Below, piece after piece: positions 18,341 through 27,608 of a stretch of DNA of 64,000 nucleotides. The position numbers were made by a program, and so were the translations under genes. The notes below the pieces were generated by a model. It was not told the origin of the DNA. It saw nothing but the letters and a program-made list of their open reading frames with translations, and searched no databases. The DNA lies in the NCBI RefSeq assembly GCF_030066995.1, contig NZ_JASJAP010000003.1:1-64000 (forward strand). The letters run 5' to 3'. Origin of the DNA: Erythrobacter sp. (GTDB taxonomy: Bacteria; Pseudomonadota; Alphaproteobacteria; Sphingomonadales; Sphingomonadaceae). Within the stretch, counting starts at the first letter, position 1. Each line of letters starts with the position of its first letter.

Positions 18341-20052
18341 GCGGCAGCTCGTGGCGGTTGCATCGCGTCGACCGCGTCGGCGATCTGGCGCGCATCGGCG
18401 CGAGGCAGGGCGAGGAAGCGCGCGTTCATGGCCTCGGCAAGCGCGGCTCCCTCACGCGCGGCGCGCGCGGAGATGTCGATCACAAGAGCATCGATCCCCG
18501 CGCGCGCGATTGCTTTGGCGGAAGTCTCCGCATCCTCGCCCGCCTGTTTGCGGCCCGGCCTGCCGTCGCGATCGATGTTGGCGCGGCCATCGGTAAGGAT
18601 GACAAGGCTGGGTGTGCGTCCTTTCGAGGCGACCGCTTCGGCGCATTCGTGCGCGCTGTCGAGGCCCATGGCGAGCGGTGTGCCGCCTCCGCCCGGAAGC
18701 TCGCTCAGAGCACGGCGCGCTCTTGTGAGCGAGCGTGTCGGAGGGAGGACCAATTCCGCGCTTTCGCCGCGGAACGCGACCAGCGCCACCTCGCTGCGGG
18801 TAACATAAGCCTGCGCCAGCATCAGTTCGACCGCGCCCTTGGCTTCGGCGAGGCGCGCGGCTGCGGCCGAGCCCGACGCGTCGACCGCAAAGATCGTTAC
18901 CCGCGCGGCCTTGTCCTCGAACCGGCGCACGCGCAGGTCTTCCTTGCGCATCTGGATGAGATCTTCGCCCGACGCCCCGGTCTCTCGCCGCCGAACCTCC
19001 TGCCATGGCACCGCCGCGCGTAGCGTGTCGATCAGCGCCAGCCGCGCGCCGCCGCGTGGCAGTCCCTGGCGCGCGCCCAGTGGTTTGCCGCGCAGGCCCG
19101 ATTTGCGCCGTTTGCCCGTACCGCCTCCAGCCACCCGGCGCGCTGCCTTTCCCTGTGCGAGCGCGGCCAGCAGATCGGCGGGGATCGCGGCCTTCGCCGC
19201 TTCGACCAGTATCTCTTCGAGCGGCGCGTCCGGGTCGGGTTGCTGGGTGTCGCGTTCGTCCATGCCTTCTTCGGGAGGAGTGTCGGGCGGGGCCTCTTCC
19301 GGGGGAGGGGGCTGCTCTTCCAAGGGCGGAAGCTGCGTTGCTCGCGGAGCCAGAACAAGGCGAGCGGCCGCCGCCAGATCCCCCTCTTCGACCTCGCTCC
19401 TCCCGGCAAGTGCGGCTGAGGCGCGCGCGGCGTGTGCGGCAAAGATCAAGGGCCGCAGCGAAGCGACGCCGAACGCCTCGGCGGTCGCGGCCAGCGCTTC
19501 CAAAGCTTCCGAAACGAGTGGAGCGACACGTTCCAGAGCGAGGGCATTGCTCACATCCAACGGCCCCGACCGCCATTCGCGCGACGCGGCGAGATCCGCA
19601 TGGAACGCGGCACGCTCTAGTAGACTCGCAGGCGGGGCGTCGTCGGCCTCCCGTCCGTCGTCGAGCAGGATCATGGCCGGGCCATCCGCGCCTTCATCGG
19701 CGCGCTGCGCGAGGCGTCCGGCAACGCTCGGCTCCAAACGCTCGGCCATCGGCACAATCACCGCGCCGCCCGCGCATTCGTCCAGCAGCCCGCGTTGTTC
19801 AACGGCGCGACCGCTTGCAAGACTGGCTGCGATATCGATCCCGCCCAACAGCCGCTCGTCATCGACATGGCCCGGCAAGCGGCGCACGCAGCGTCCCTGG
19901 AGCGTCATGGCGTCGCTAAGCGCGCTCACCAGCGCATCGCGCGCGGGCGAGGCGCCCCGCAGGACCATGCCGCCAAAAAGCGTGGGAGCGACGAGGAAAA
20001 GGCGAGCGGCGAGCTCTGCGTCGTCGAGAGGGTCGCGCGGCTCGCCTTCCAT
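18337..20052 (-). CDS. bchD: Magnesium chelatase subunit D
   Basis: D subunit of the Mg chelatase that inserts Mg into protoporphyrin IX together with BchI and BchH. The 571-residue product starts MEGEPRDPLDDAELAARLFL. It contains a degenerate AAA-like N-terminal half, a middle acidic and proline-rich linker (PLEEQPPPPEEAPPDTPPEE) and a C-terminal von Willebrand A domain with the metal site VDASGSAAAARLAEAKGAVE. The start ATG shares one base with the bchI stop. Confidence 0.93.
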   Translation of the reverse strand: MEGEPRDPLDDAELAARLFLVAPTLFGGMVLRGASPARDALVSALSDAMTLQGRCVRRLPGHVDDERLLGGIDIAASLASGRAVEQRGLLDECAGGAVIVPMAERLEPSVAGRLAQRADEGADGPAMILLDDGREADDAPPASLLERAAFHADLAASREWRSGPLDVSNALALERVAPLVSEALEALAATAEAFGVASLRPLIFAAHAARASAALAGRSEVEEGDLAAAARLVLAPRATQLPPLEEQPPPPEEAPPDTPPEEGMDERDTQQPDPDAPLEEILVEAAKAAIPADLLAALAQGKAARRVAGGGTGKRRKSGLRGKPLGARQGLPRGGARLALIDTLRAAVPWQEVRRRETGASGEDLIQMRKEDLRVRRFEDKAARVTIFAVDASGSAAAARLAEAKGAVELMLAQAYVTRSEVALVAFRGESAELVLPPTRSLTRARRALSELPGGGGTPLAMGLDSAHECAEAVASKGRTPSLVILTDGRANIDRDGRPGRKQAGEDAETSAKAIARAGIDALVIDISARAAREGAALAEAMNARFLALPRADARQIADAVDAMQPPRAAA

Positions 20053-21065
20053 CAGCCAAACAGCTCTTCGATCGCGCGGGTGATACGCGCGGTCGATCCG
20101 GTTTCGTCGAGCACGTCGCGCCTCAGCCTGTGCCGCAGCGCTGAGGGCGCAATCGCGATCAGATGCTCGCGCCGCACCGCCTTGGCGCCCTTGAGCGCCG
20201 CCAGCGCGCGCGCGGCGCGCATCAGGGTCAGCTCGCCGCGAAGACCATCTGCCCCGACAGCAAGGCACAAATGCGCGGCATCGGTCAGCACGTCCTCGCC
20301 CGGCTCGAGTTTGGTGAGCCTCTTCTTGCCGCGCGCGATCTGCTTGAGGATTTTCTCATCCTCGTCGGCCCACTCGGCCTCGAAGCCTTCCGGATCGCGT
20401 TCCTGCGCCGCGACCAGACGCATGATTTCAATCCGTGTCTCGATCTCGGTCGGCGTTCTGACTTCGACCGAGAGCCCGAAGCGATCAAGCAGTTGCGGGC
20501 GCAGTTCGCCTTCTTCCGGGTTGCCGCTGCCGATCAGGACGAAGCGCGCCGGGTGGCGCACGGAAAGCCCCTCACGCTCCACCACATTCTCGCCCGAGGC
20601 GGCGACATCGAGCAAAAGGTCGACCAGGTGGTCTTCGAGCAGGTTGATTTCGTCAATGTAGAGAAAGCCGCGATGTGCCTTGGCGAGCAGGCCCGGTTCG
20701 AACGCTTTCTCGCCGGCTCTCAAGGCGCGTTCCAGATCAAGGCTGCCGATCACCCGATCCTCGGTCGCGCCCAGCGGCATGTCGACAAAGGGCACCGCGC
20801 GCTTGCGCAGCGGCCCCGTGCCGCAGACGTCTGGATAGCGCGCCTTGTCCTCTTTCGAGCAGCCATAGGGGCAATCCTCGATCGCGGTGATCGGAGGGAG
20901 CAGGCGAGCGAGCGCGCGCGCCGCGGTCGATTTGCCGGTTCCCCGGTCGCCAAACACCATCACACCGCCGATCGAGGGATCGACCGCCGCGATTAGCAGT
21001 GCCTGCTTCATCTCGTCCTGACCGACGATGGCGGAAAATGGGAAACGTGCCATGGGGCAACTCAT
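20052..21065 (-). CDS. bchI: Magnesium chelatase ATPase subunit I
   Basis: AAA+ ATPase that drives magnesium insertion with BchD and BchH. The 337-residue product has FPFSAIVGQDEMKQALLIAA, Walker A GDRGTGKSTAARALARL near residue 40, GFLYIDEINLLEDHLVDLLL (Walker B) and RFVLIGSGNPEEGELRPQLL (sensor 1). The start chosen is ATG 21065 with AAAGG four bases before it; ATG 21053 and TTG 21089 remain possible. No perfect PpsR box was found upstream. Confidence 0.93.
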   Translation of the reverse strand: MSCPMARFPFSAIVGQDEMKQALLIAAVDPSIGGVMVFGDRGTGKSTAARALARLLPPITAIEDCPYGCSKEDKARYPDVCGTGPLRKRAVPFVDMPLGATEDRVIGSLDLERALRAGEKAFEPGLLAKAHRGFLYIDEINLLEDHLVDLLLDVAASGENVVEREGLSVRHPARFVLIGSGNPEEGELRPQLLDRFGLSVEVRTPTEIETRIEIMRLVAAQERDPEGFEAEWADEDEKILKQIARGKKRLTKLEPGEDVLTDAAHLCLAVGADGLRGELTLMRAARALAALKGAKAVRREHLIAIAPSALRHRLRRDVLDETGSTARITRAIEELFG

Positions 21066-21124
21066 GAACCTTTCGGCCGCTGTGGACAAGCGGTACCGAC
21101 AAATTCGCCTGACAGTTTCGCGCT

Positions 21125-22771
21125 TTAGTGCGACCGCCCTCGGGTAAGCAACGTTACCGGTATTAGACCGACCGCGAGCAGGATCAGCGCGGGGATCGAG
21201 GCTTCCATCAGCCGCTCGTCGCTGGCGAGGCGATAGGTGCGCGTGGCGAGCGTTTCGAGGTTGAATGGACGCAGAATGAGCGTTGCGGGCAATTCGCGCA
21301 GCGTGTCGATAAGAACGAGCGCCAGCGCGGCGAGCAGGCTTGGTCGAAGCAGGGGCAGGTAGACGCGCGCCAGCACTCTTGAAGGACCGGCGCCCAGCGA
21401 TCGCGCGGCGGCGTCGAGCGAGGTTGGGATACGCGCCATCGCGCTGTCGAGCGCGTTATAGGCGACGGTCAGAAACCGCACAGCGAGCGCGTAGACCAGA
21501 ATGAGGCTTGTCCCGGTGAGCAGCAACCCGCCCGTGTAGCCAATGCTGGCGCGCGCAAAGCCGGTAAGCGTCTGGTCGAGTGCGCCCAGCGGGGCCAGCA
21601 GGCCAACCGCCAGCAAGGCGCCGGGCAGCGCGTAGCCCAGCGTGGCGAAGCGCGCGACGCTGGCCACGAGAGTATGGCCGCTGCGCGTTTTGGCAAACAC
21701 CAGCACCAGGGCGAGCGCGGCCGTGGTGACGGCGACGGTAATGCCCAGGCCGAGGCTGGAGGCGGCGTATCGAGGCAGGAAGGACGCCGCCCGAAGCGCG
21801 GGTTCTTGAAAAGCGAGACCCGCCAGATGCAGCGCCGGAACGATGAATCCCAGCGCCACCGGAACCGCGCAAGCCAGGGTGGCGCCCAGCGCTCCGACCG
21901 GGGAGAGCGATACAAGCGGCTCCTGCGTCCCGGCGTCTGCAAAGCCGTCGCGGCTGTCTATGCGGCCCCTGCGGGTCAGCGCCTCAAGCGCCACCAGCGC
22001 AGCGACAAACAGCAGCATCAAACCGGCCAGGCCGAGCGCTGCGTTCTTGTCGCCCATCGCAAGCCAGCTGCGAAAGATCCCGGTCGAAAAGGTGGGGATC
22101 GCAAAGTATTCGGCGAGACCGAAATCGGCGAGCACCTCCATCAGGACCAGCGCCAGCCCACCGGCAATGGCGGGGCGCGCGGCGGGAAGGACCACCTGTC
22201 TGAAAGCGCGCGCCGGGCGAGCGCCGAGGCTGCGCGCGGCGCGAAACTGCGCGGCGCTCTGGGTCGCGAAGGCCGCGCGCGCCAGCAGATATATGTACGG
22301 GTAAAGCACCAGAGCGAGGATCACCGCTCCGCCTGTGAGCGAACGGATGGGCGGAAAGGTGTAGTCATCGACGCTCCATCCCGTCACCGCGCGCAAGGCC
22401 GTTTGCACCGGACCCGAGAAGTCGAGCAGGTCGGCGTAGACATAGGCGGCGATATAGGAGGGCACGGCAAGCGGCAGGACCAGCGCCCAGCCCAGAGTGC
22501 GCCGACCGGGAAACGCGCAGGCGCTCACCAGCCAGGCCGTCGACACGCCGATCACGGTCGCAAGGAGGCCCGTCAACGCCATCAGGCCCGCCGTGTTGAC
22601 GACGTAGCGCGCCAGCACCGTGTCCGCGAGACGCTCCAGCCCGGCCAGTCCCTCGGTCGGCGAGGTGATGGCGATCGCGAGCAAGGGCACAGCGGCGAAA
22701 GCGGCGATAAGACACGCAGCGACCAGCCAGCCCGCGCTGCCCGGCATTGCGCTCAGGGAGCGCAAACGCAT
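21125..22771 (-). CDS. Ferric-iron ABC transporter permease (FbpB type, fused two-half permease)
   Basis: Large permease of 548 residues with about twelve hydrophobic segments and two permease half-domains. Each half carries an EAA-loop-like sequence (ARSLGARPARAFRQVVLPAA and ARSLGAGPSRVLARVYLPLL), which contacts the ATPase. This architecture is typical of Fbp/Afu iron permeases. It is divergent from the ATPase gene, with 125 bases between them. The chosen ATG gives a normal first helix; the frame extends 34 codons upstream. Substrate assignment rests on the neighbouring binding protein. Confidence 0.82.
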   Translation of the reverse strand: MRLRSLSAMPGSAGWLVAACLIAAFAAVPLLAIAITSPTEGLAGLERLADTVLARYVVNTAGLMALTGLLATVIGVSTAWLVSACAFPGRRTLGWALVLPLAVPSYIAAYVYADLLDFSGPVQTALRAVTGWSVDDYTFPPIRSLTGGAVILALVLYPYIYLLARAAFATQSAAQFRAARSLGARPARAFRQVVLPAARPAIAGGLALVLMEVLADFGLAEYFAIPTFSTGIFRSWLAMGDKNAALGLAGLMLLFVAALVALEALTRRGRIDSRDGFADAGTQEPLVSLSPVGALGATLACAVPVALGFIVPALHLAGLAFQEPALRAASFLPRYAASSLGLGITVAVTTAALALVLVFAKTRSGHTLVASVARFATLGYALPGALLAVGLLAPLGALDQTLTGFARASIGYTGGLLLTGTSLILVYALAVRFLTVAYNALDSAMARIPTSLDAAARSLGAGPSRVLARVYLPLLRPSLLAALALVLIDTLRELPATLILRPFNLETLATRTYRLASDERLMEASIPALILLAVGLIPVTLLTRGRSH

Positions 22772-22896
22772 CCAATCCCGAGCGGTCCTTGCCTCGCCCT
22801 CGTCAAATTGCCTAAGGCGGCCTACCACCCGCGCGGCTCTCGTGAGCGCGCCTTGTCGTGTAGAGCGTCGCAATAAGACCCCATCGGACCAGCCAT

Positions 22897-23940
22897 TTGA
22901 GCCTCGAATTCAGCCATATTGCCCACACTTACGGCGCCAAGGAAGGGACGCGCGCGCTCACGGATGTAAGCTTTGTCGCGCCCGGCGGAGAGATCACCTG
23001 TCTGCTTGGCGCTTCGGGTTGCGGCAAGTCAACCTTGCTGAACCTTGCCGCCGGGCTCTTGCCCGTGCAGGCGGGTCGCATCGCGCTCGGCGGAGCGACG
23101 CTGGCGGAACCGGGCGCCTGCCCACCGCCCGAAGTGCGTCCGGTCGGACTGGTGTTTCAGGACGCCGCGCTGTTCCCGCATATGACGGTTGCGAAGAACA
23201 TCGCCTTCGGGCTTCCCCGGGACCGCCACAGCGAGATCGAGATGTGGCTGGCGCGGGTCGGGCTGGGCGGGCTGGGCGAGCGCTATCCGCACCAGCTTTC
23301 CGGAGGCCAGCAACAGCGCGCCGCGCTCGCGCGGTCGATGGCGCCCGAGCCGCAAGTGCTGCTTATGGACGAGCCCTTTGCGAGCGTTGACGTGGTGCTG
23401 CGCCGCAGCCTGCGCCGCGAATGCCGCCTGCTGCTGAGAGAGGGGGGGACGACGACGATCCTCGTGACGCACGATCCCGACGAAGCGCTTGATATCGCCG
23501 ATCGCATCGCGGTTATGGAGGGCGGGCGCATCGTCCAGTTCGGCACCCCGCAAGAGCTCTACAACGAGCCGAAAGTCCCTTCGGTGGGCGCGATGTTCGG
23601 CGGCGCGCAGATCGTGCGCGCCCGCTTCAGGGACGGCGCCTATGAGTGCGCTTTCGGGCGCTGGCCGAGCGAGTGCGCGCTGGGTGAGGCGGGCCGCGAG
23701 GGTGAGGCGGTCGATCTGCTGGTCCAGGCGCGCGCGCTGCGGCTGGAGCTGGACCGCGATGGGGTGCCGGTGCGCGACGTGCATCCGCTGGGCGCTCGCT
23801 CGCGCGTGCTGTTCCGGCATTCAGGCGGCGCGGAACTCACCGCCGAAGTCCCGCAAGCGGCGGGCGATCACATCCGACCGGGGGCGCGCTATCGCATCAC
23901 GCCGGACCCGCAATCGCTGCGCGCCTTTGCGCTGGGATGA
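22897..23940 (+). CDS. Ferric-iron ABC transporter ATP-binding protein (FbpC type)
   Basis: The 347-residue ATPase has Walker A LLGASGCGKSTLLNLAAGLL, Q-loop GLVFQDAALFPHM, signature LSGGQQQRAALARSMAPEPQ and Walker B LLMDEPFASVDVVL, then the H-loop LVTHDPDEALDIADR. A C-terminal TOBE-like domain follows from about residue 240. The start is TTG with a weak ribosome site. It is 125 bases upstream of the following binding-protein gene and divergent from the permease, so the transporter is split over two transcripts. Confidence 0.87.
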   Translation: MSLEFSHIAHTYGAKEGTRALTDVSFVAPGGEITCLLGASGCGKSTLLNLAAGLLPVQAGRIALGGATLAEPGACPPPEVRPVGLVFQDAALFPHMTVAKNIAFGLPRDRHSEIEMWLARVGLGGLGERYPHQLSGGQQQRAALARSMAPEPQVLLMDEPFASVDVVLRRSLRRECRLLLREGGTTTILVTHDPDEALDIADRIAVMEGGRIVQFGTPQELYNEPKVPSVGAMFGGAQIVRARFRDGAYECAFGRWPSECALGEAGREGEAVDLLVQARALRLELDRDGVPVRDVHPLGARSRVLFRHSGGAELTAEVPQAAGDHIRPGARYRITPDPQSLRAFALG

Positions 23941-24023
23941 TGGATGTGAGGGGGTTTCGTTCATGAAACACAGCCGGGAGGGCACGTTTTTGCGCGCTTT
24001 CGGCTTGCTTTGCAGAAGATAAT

Positions 24024-24042
24024 AATGCAAATCAATCGCAAA
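24024..24042 (+). promoter_or_regulatory. Possible Fur-type operator before fbpA
   Basis: AATGCAAATCAATCGCAAA resembles alphaproteobacterial Fur boxes (AATGCGAATCATTCGCATT-like) and is partly palindromic around 24033. A GATAAT lies just upstream. It precedes an iron-binding protein gene, so iron control is plausible. Only about half of the palindrome pairs exactly. Confidence 0.5.
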
Positions 24043-24065
24043 TTGGACCGGAGGAAATCCCACTC

Positions 24066-25178
24066 GTGACTCACGCCCCGCACGCCCTGCAGACTCTGCT
24101 CGCCCCGCACGCCGAGCGCCCCCGGCGCACCCCGCGCCTTCTCGCCGCCGTTGTGGCTGCGCTTGGCCTGTTGACCGCAAGCGCCTGCGCGCCCGGAGAC
24201 ACCGCGGCGTCCGAAGACCCGGTCGAAATCACCGGCGAGGTGAACATCTACTCCTCGCGCCACTACGACACCGATCTGGCGCTGTATGAAGACTTCACCA
24301 AGGCCACCGGCATCAGGGTCAATCGCATCGAAGCGGGCGCGGACGCGCTGATCGAGCGGATTGTGAGCGAGGGCGAATACTCGCCCGCCGATCTCCTCAT
24401 CACCGTTGACGCCGGGCGGCTGTGGCGCGCGGAAAAGGCGGGCGTTCTGTCGCCCATCGCATCGGATGTTCTTAGCGAGCGTATCCCTGAGAACCTGCGC
24501 CATCCCGATGGCCTGTGGTTCGGCCTCTCCACCCGTGCGCGTGTCATCATCTACAACGAAGCCGATGGCAAACCCGAGGGCCTTGAGACCTATGAAGACC
24601 TTGCCGATCCGCGTCACCGCGCGAAAATCTGCATGCGTTCATCGTCGAACATCTACAACATTTCGCTGCTATCCAGCCTCATCGCGCATCGCGGAGAGGA
24701 CGCAGCACTCGACTGGGCTCGCGGGGTTGTCTCCAACTTCCGCCGCGCGCCCGAAGGCAACGACACCGCCAATATCGAAGCGGTCGCGAACGGCGAATGC
24801 GGGATCAGCGTGGTCAACACCTATTACCTGGCGCGCTATGCGGGCGATGAGGACACAAGCGGACTGATCGACAAGGTGGGCGTGGTCTTTCCCAATCAGG
24901 AGACCACCGGCACGCATGTCAATATCAGCGGGGCGGGGCTGCTCAAGAACGCGCCCAATCGCGACAACGCGATCCGCTTCCTCGAATATCTCACCAGCGA
25001 CACCGCGCAGGGGTATTTTGCCAATGGCAACAACGAACACCCCGCGGTTGAAGGGGTGGCTCCGACATCCGCCGTCGCCTCGCTCGGCGAGTTTCGCGCC
25101 GACGACCTGAGCACCGCGACGATCGGCGCCAATCAGGCCAAGGCGGTCGCCATTTACGACGCGGCGGGCTGGAACTGA
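24066..25178 (+). CDS. Ferric-iron ABC transporter substrate-binding lipoprotein (FbpA type)
   Basis: Iron-binding protein of 370 residues, anchored as a lipoprotein by the lipobox LTASAC (Cys 41). The mature part opens ITGEVNIYSSRHYDTDLALY, typical of FbpA/FutA. A pair of tyrosines in VVNTYYLARYAGDE fits ferric-iron coordination. It delivers iron to the permease and ATPase encoded next door. The GTG start is 11 bases after GGAGG, slightly long, so the first residues are uncertain. A Fur-like site is upstream. Confidence 0.86.
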   Translation: MTHAPHALQTLLAPHAERPRRTPRLLAAVVAALGLLTASACAPGDTAASEDPVEITGEVNIYSSRHYDTDLALYEDFTKATGIRVNRIEAGADALIERIVSEGEYSPADLLITVDAGRLWRAEKAGVLSPIASDVLSERIPENLRHPDGLWFGLSTRARVIIYNEADGKPEGLETYEDLADPRHRAKICMRSSSNIYNISLLSSLIAHRGEDAALDWARGVVSNFRRAPEGNDTANIEAVANGECGISVVNTYYLARYAGDEDTSGLIDKVGVVFPNQETTGTHVNISGAGLLKNAPNRDNAIRFLEYLTSDTAQGYFANGNNEHPAVEGVAPTSAVASLGEFRADDLSTATIGANQAKAVAIYDAAGWN

Positions 25179-25341
25179 ACCCACGGGGGCGTGCATTTGA
25201 TGGCGATCAAGGCGCGATAGACTCACTGGGTTCAAGCGAGGCTTTCACCTATTAAGCTGAAACTACCTTGATGCGCGCGCGCAGAACGTCCATTTGCGCG
25301 CGCAATTCCAGACCCACGCAAAAGGCCGAGTACAAAACCCC

Positions 25342-26157
25342 ATGAACATGCCCATCACCGACCGCGACCAGTTCACCGAGAGCGCCGCGATGAGCGTTGA
25401 GACGATCACGGATGTTCATCACTGGAACGAGGAGCTGTTCAGCCTGAAGATGACGCGTCCGGCGAGCTTCCGCTTCCGTTCGGGCGAGTTCGTGATGATC
25501 GGGCTGCCGCAGGAGAACGGCAAACCGCTGCTGCGCGCCTATTCGGTCGCCTCGCCAAGCTATGATGAAGAGCTCGAGTTTCTCTCCATCATCGTGCAGG
25601 ACGGCCCGCTCACCTCGCGCCTCCAGCACATCAAGACGGGCGATCCGATCTATCTCGGTAAGAAACCGACCGGCACGCTCGTCACCGACGCGCTGCTGCC
25701 GGGCAAGCGATTGTTCATGCTGTCGACCGGGACCGGCCTTGCCCCGTTCATGAGCCTCGCGCGCGATCCCGAAGTCTACGAGATGTTCGAGGAAGTGATC
25801 ATCGTGCACTCGGTGCGCCGCGTCGCCGACCTTGCTTATCGCGAGCTGCTTGAAAGCAGGCTGGAGGGCGATCCGCTGCTCGAAGACGACCAGCGCGAGC
25901 GCTTCATTTACGTGCCCACGGTGACGCGCGAGAGCTTCCGCACGCAGGGCCGCATTCAGACGCTGATCGACGATGGACGCCTGTTCGAACAGAGCAAAGG
26001 CCCGCAGCGCTTCGACCCTGAAAACGACCGCGTAATGCTGTGCGGATCGATGGCGATGATCAAGGACCACGCCGCCGATCTCGAAGCGCGCGGCTTTGAA
26101 GAAGGCGCGAACAACAAGCCCGGCTCCTTCGTTATCGAGCGCGCGTTTGTGGGGTGA
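25342..26157 (+). CDS. fpr: Ferredoxin-NADP reductase
   Basis: Flavoenzyme exchanging electrons between NADPH and ferredoxin or flavodoxin, important in redox stress and possibly in feeding BchX. The 271-residue product has the FAD motif RAYSVASPSYDEELEFLSII and the NADP motif LSTGTGLAPFMSLARDPEVY, with LCGSMAMIKDHAADLEARGF near the end. The family length is about 258 residues, so the MNMPITDRDQF start is used rather than the longer frame. No clear ribosome site was seen. Confidence 0.9.
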   Translation: MNMPITDRDQFTESAAMSVETITDVHHWNEELFSLKMTRPASFRFRSGEFVMIGLPQENGKPLLRAYSVASPSYDEELEFLSIIVQDGPLTSRLQHIKTGDPIYLGKKPTGTLVTDALLPGKRLFMLSTGTGLAPFMSLARDPEVYEMFEEVIIVHSVRRVADLAYRELLESRLEGDPLLEDDQRERFIYVPTVTRESFRTQGRIQTLIDDGRLFEQSKGPQRFDPENDRVMLCGSMAMIKDHAADLEARGFEEGANNKPGSFVIERAFVG

Positions 26158-26190
26158 GTGGCGATGACCGGTCGTACCGGTCCTTGCTCG

Positions 26191-26727
26191 CTACTCCCCG
26201 CACCCTTCCTCATCGTTGCGGCATTCTATCAGGAATGCGGTGAAGCCCACCGCAATCACCGTCACGAAAACACCGCCGGCCACCGCCGCACCGCGCAGGA
26301 CCTTTTTGCCTGTCGAACGGCCGGACTTCTTGTCCTCGCCGTCCTCTTGCGCGCCTTCCTCATCTTCGTCTGCGTGGAGGCTATAATCGCTCTGAAACGC
26401 AAGGCCATTGAGAAGAAAGCGCGGCTGTTCTTCCAACGTCAGGGACAATTTGGTGCTCCGGACATTGCGACGTTCGGGGCGGATCGAGATATTCTGGTTA
26501 AATCCATCGACACCCTGGCGAAACTGCGCCCTTTCAAGGGTCAGATCGAATCGGGGCTTGGCCTCAACGCTTTTCGATCGGCTTCCCAACGGGATCGTGA
26601 TTCCGACCATGGCCCTGGTCTCGACGGCGCCGGCGTCTGTAAAGGGGGCCAGCGCCTGAGCGCGGGCCGGAGCGGTCCCGAACACAAAGGCGCAGATCAA
26701 GAACAGCTGCGCAATACGGTTGAACAT
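26191..26727 (-). CDS. Secreted or membrane protein of unknown function, paralogue A
   Basis: 178 residues: signal peptide (FLICAFVFGTAPARAQ), a central beta-rich part, an acidic low-complexity stretch (DEDEEGAQEDGEDKKSGR) and a C-terminal helix (KKVLRGAAVAGGVFVTVIAV). Conserved with the next gene are GAVETRAMVGITIPLG, KPRFDL, RRNVRS, QPRFLLNG and TGKKVLRGAAVAGGV, with a cysteine near the C-terminus (ECRNDEEGCGE). A GGAGG is 12 bases before the ATG. I recognise no family. It could be an outer-membrane or envelope protein with a C-terminal anchor. Confidence 0.7.
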   Translation of the reverse strand: MFNRIAQLFLICAFVFGTAPARAQALAPFTDAGAVETRAMVGITIPLGSRSKSVEAKPRFDLTLERAQFRQGVDGFNQNISIRPERRNVRSTKLSLTLEEQPRFLLNGLAFQSDYSLHADEDEEGAQEDGEDKKSGRSTGKKVLRGAAVAGGVFVTVIAVGFTAFLIECRNDEEGCGE

Positions 26728-26882
26728 GGTTGAATGGCCTCCCTCACCTGTGATGTGTCCCTTGATGGCGGTGAGCGACATCTCGGGCTTGTCAAAAACA
26801 ACCGGCCGATGGGCCGAACTACGATCCCCGCGCGCCGCGCGCGCCTGAGCCATTGATCCGCGAGCGGGCGGTGTGTTCGCTC

Positions 26883-27416
26883 TCAGCATCCATCATCGCC
26901 ATCGCATTGGGTCAGGACGCCAATGAGGCCGATGCCGGCTATGACCACCATCACACCTCCAGCCACCGCCGCGCCGCGCAGCACCTTTTGCCCGGTCGTG
27001 GTGCCCTTCTTCTCTTGCGTGCCCTCTTCGTTTTCCTCGCTCGTGTCCTCGTCGGCGCTCAAACGGTACTGGCTTTCAAGCACCCGTCCGTTCAGCAGGA
27101 AGCGCGGCCTGTCTTCCATTGTCCATGAAAGGCTCACCCGCCGGACGTTACGCCGGGGCTGCAACCCTATGCGGCGATCGGGCGCGTCGTTGAAATCCGG
27201 GCGATAATCGGCCGCTTCAAGCCGCAGGTCGAATCTGGGGCGGGTTTCGGCCTGGCGTCGCTTTGCGCCGAAGGGAATGGTCACGCCGACCATCGCTCTT
27301 GTCTCAACGGCTCCCGCGCCGGTCGATGCGCCGAATGTCTGCGCGTTTACGCTGGCAGGAGCCAGTCCGATGACCAGCGCCAGAGCCAGCGTCCTTCGGT
27401 GAAGCCCTCTCTCCAT
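26883..27416 (-). CDS. Secreted or membrane protein of unknown function, paralogue B
   Basis: 177 residues, clearly homologous to the next gene downstream. It shares GAVETRAMVGVTIPFG, RPRFDLRLE, PRRNVRRVSLS, RPRFLLNG and TGQKVLRGAAVAGGV in the same order. It starts with a signal peptide (TLALALVIGLAPASVNAQ) and ends in a helix followed by QCDGDDGC. An acidic linker (DEDTSEENEEGTQEKK) precedes the helix. The two genes are tandem on the same strand, 155 bases apart, so a local duplication is likely. No known family is recognised. Confidence 0.72.
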   Translation of the reverse strand: MERGLHRRTLALALVIGLAPASVNAQTFGASTGAGAVETRAMVGVTIPFGAKRRQAETRPRFDLRLEAADYRPDFNDAPDRRIGLQPRRNVRRVSLSWTMEDRPRFLLNGRVLESQYRLSADEDTSEENEEGTQEKKGTTTGQKVLRGAAVAGGVMVVIAGIGLIGVLTQCDGDDGC

Positions 27417-27608
27417 GGTCGACCCTTTCTAACCCCTTGAGACAAGATGAAAAGACCGGGACGGGTGTGTCAACGATCTTGCGGCGTTGCGCTGATCTTT
27501 CTGCAAGGAGTGTGGCGGGTGTGTTGCGCGTTTCGCGCTTGACCCTTGCGTCAAGGCGCGCTTCACTCGGTCTTCGAAAACAACGCATTTCCCGGAGAGA
27601 ACACCCCC

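Noticed and set aside
21066..21124. PpsR box before bchI
   Set aside because: Several TGTC/GACA halves occur but none at the N10-N12 spacing.
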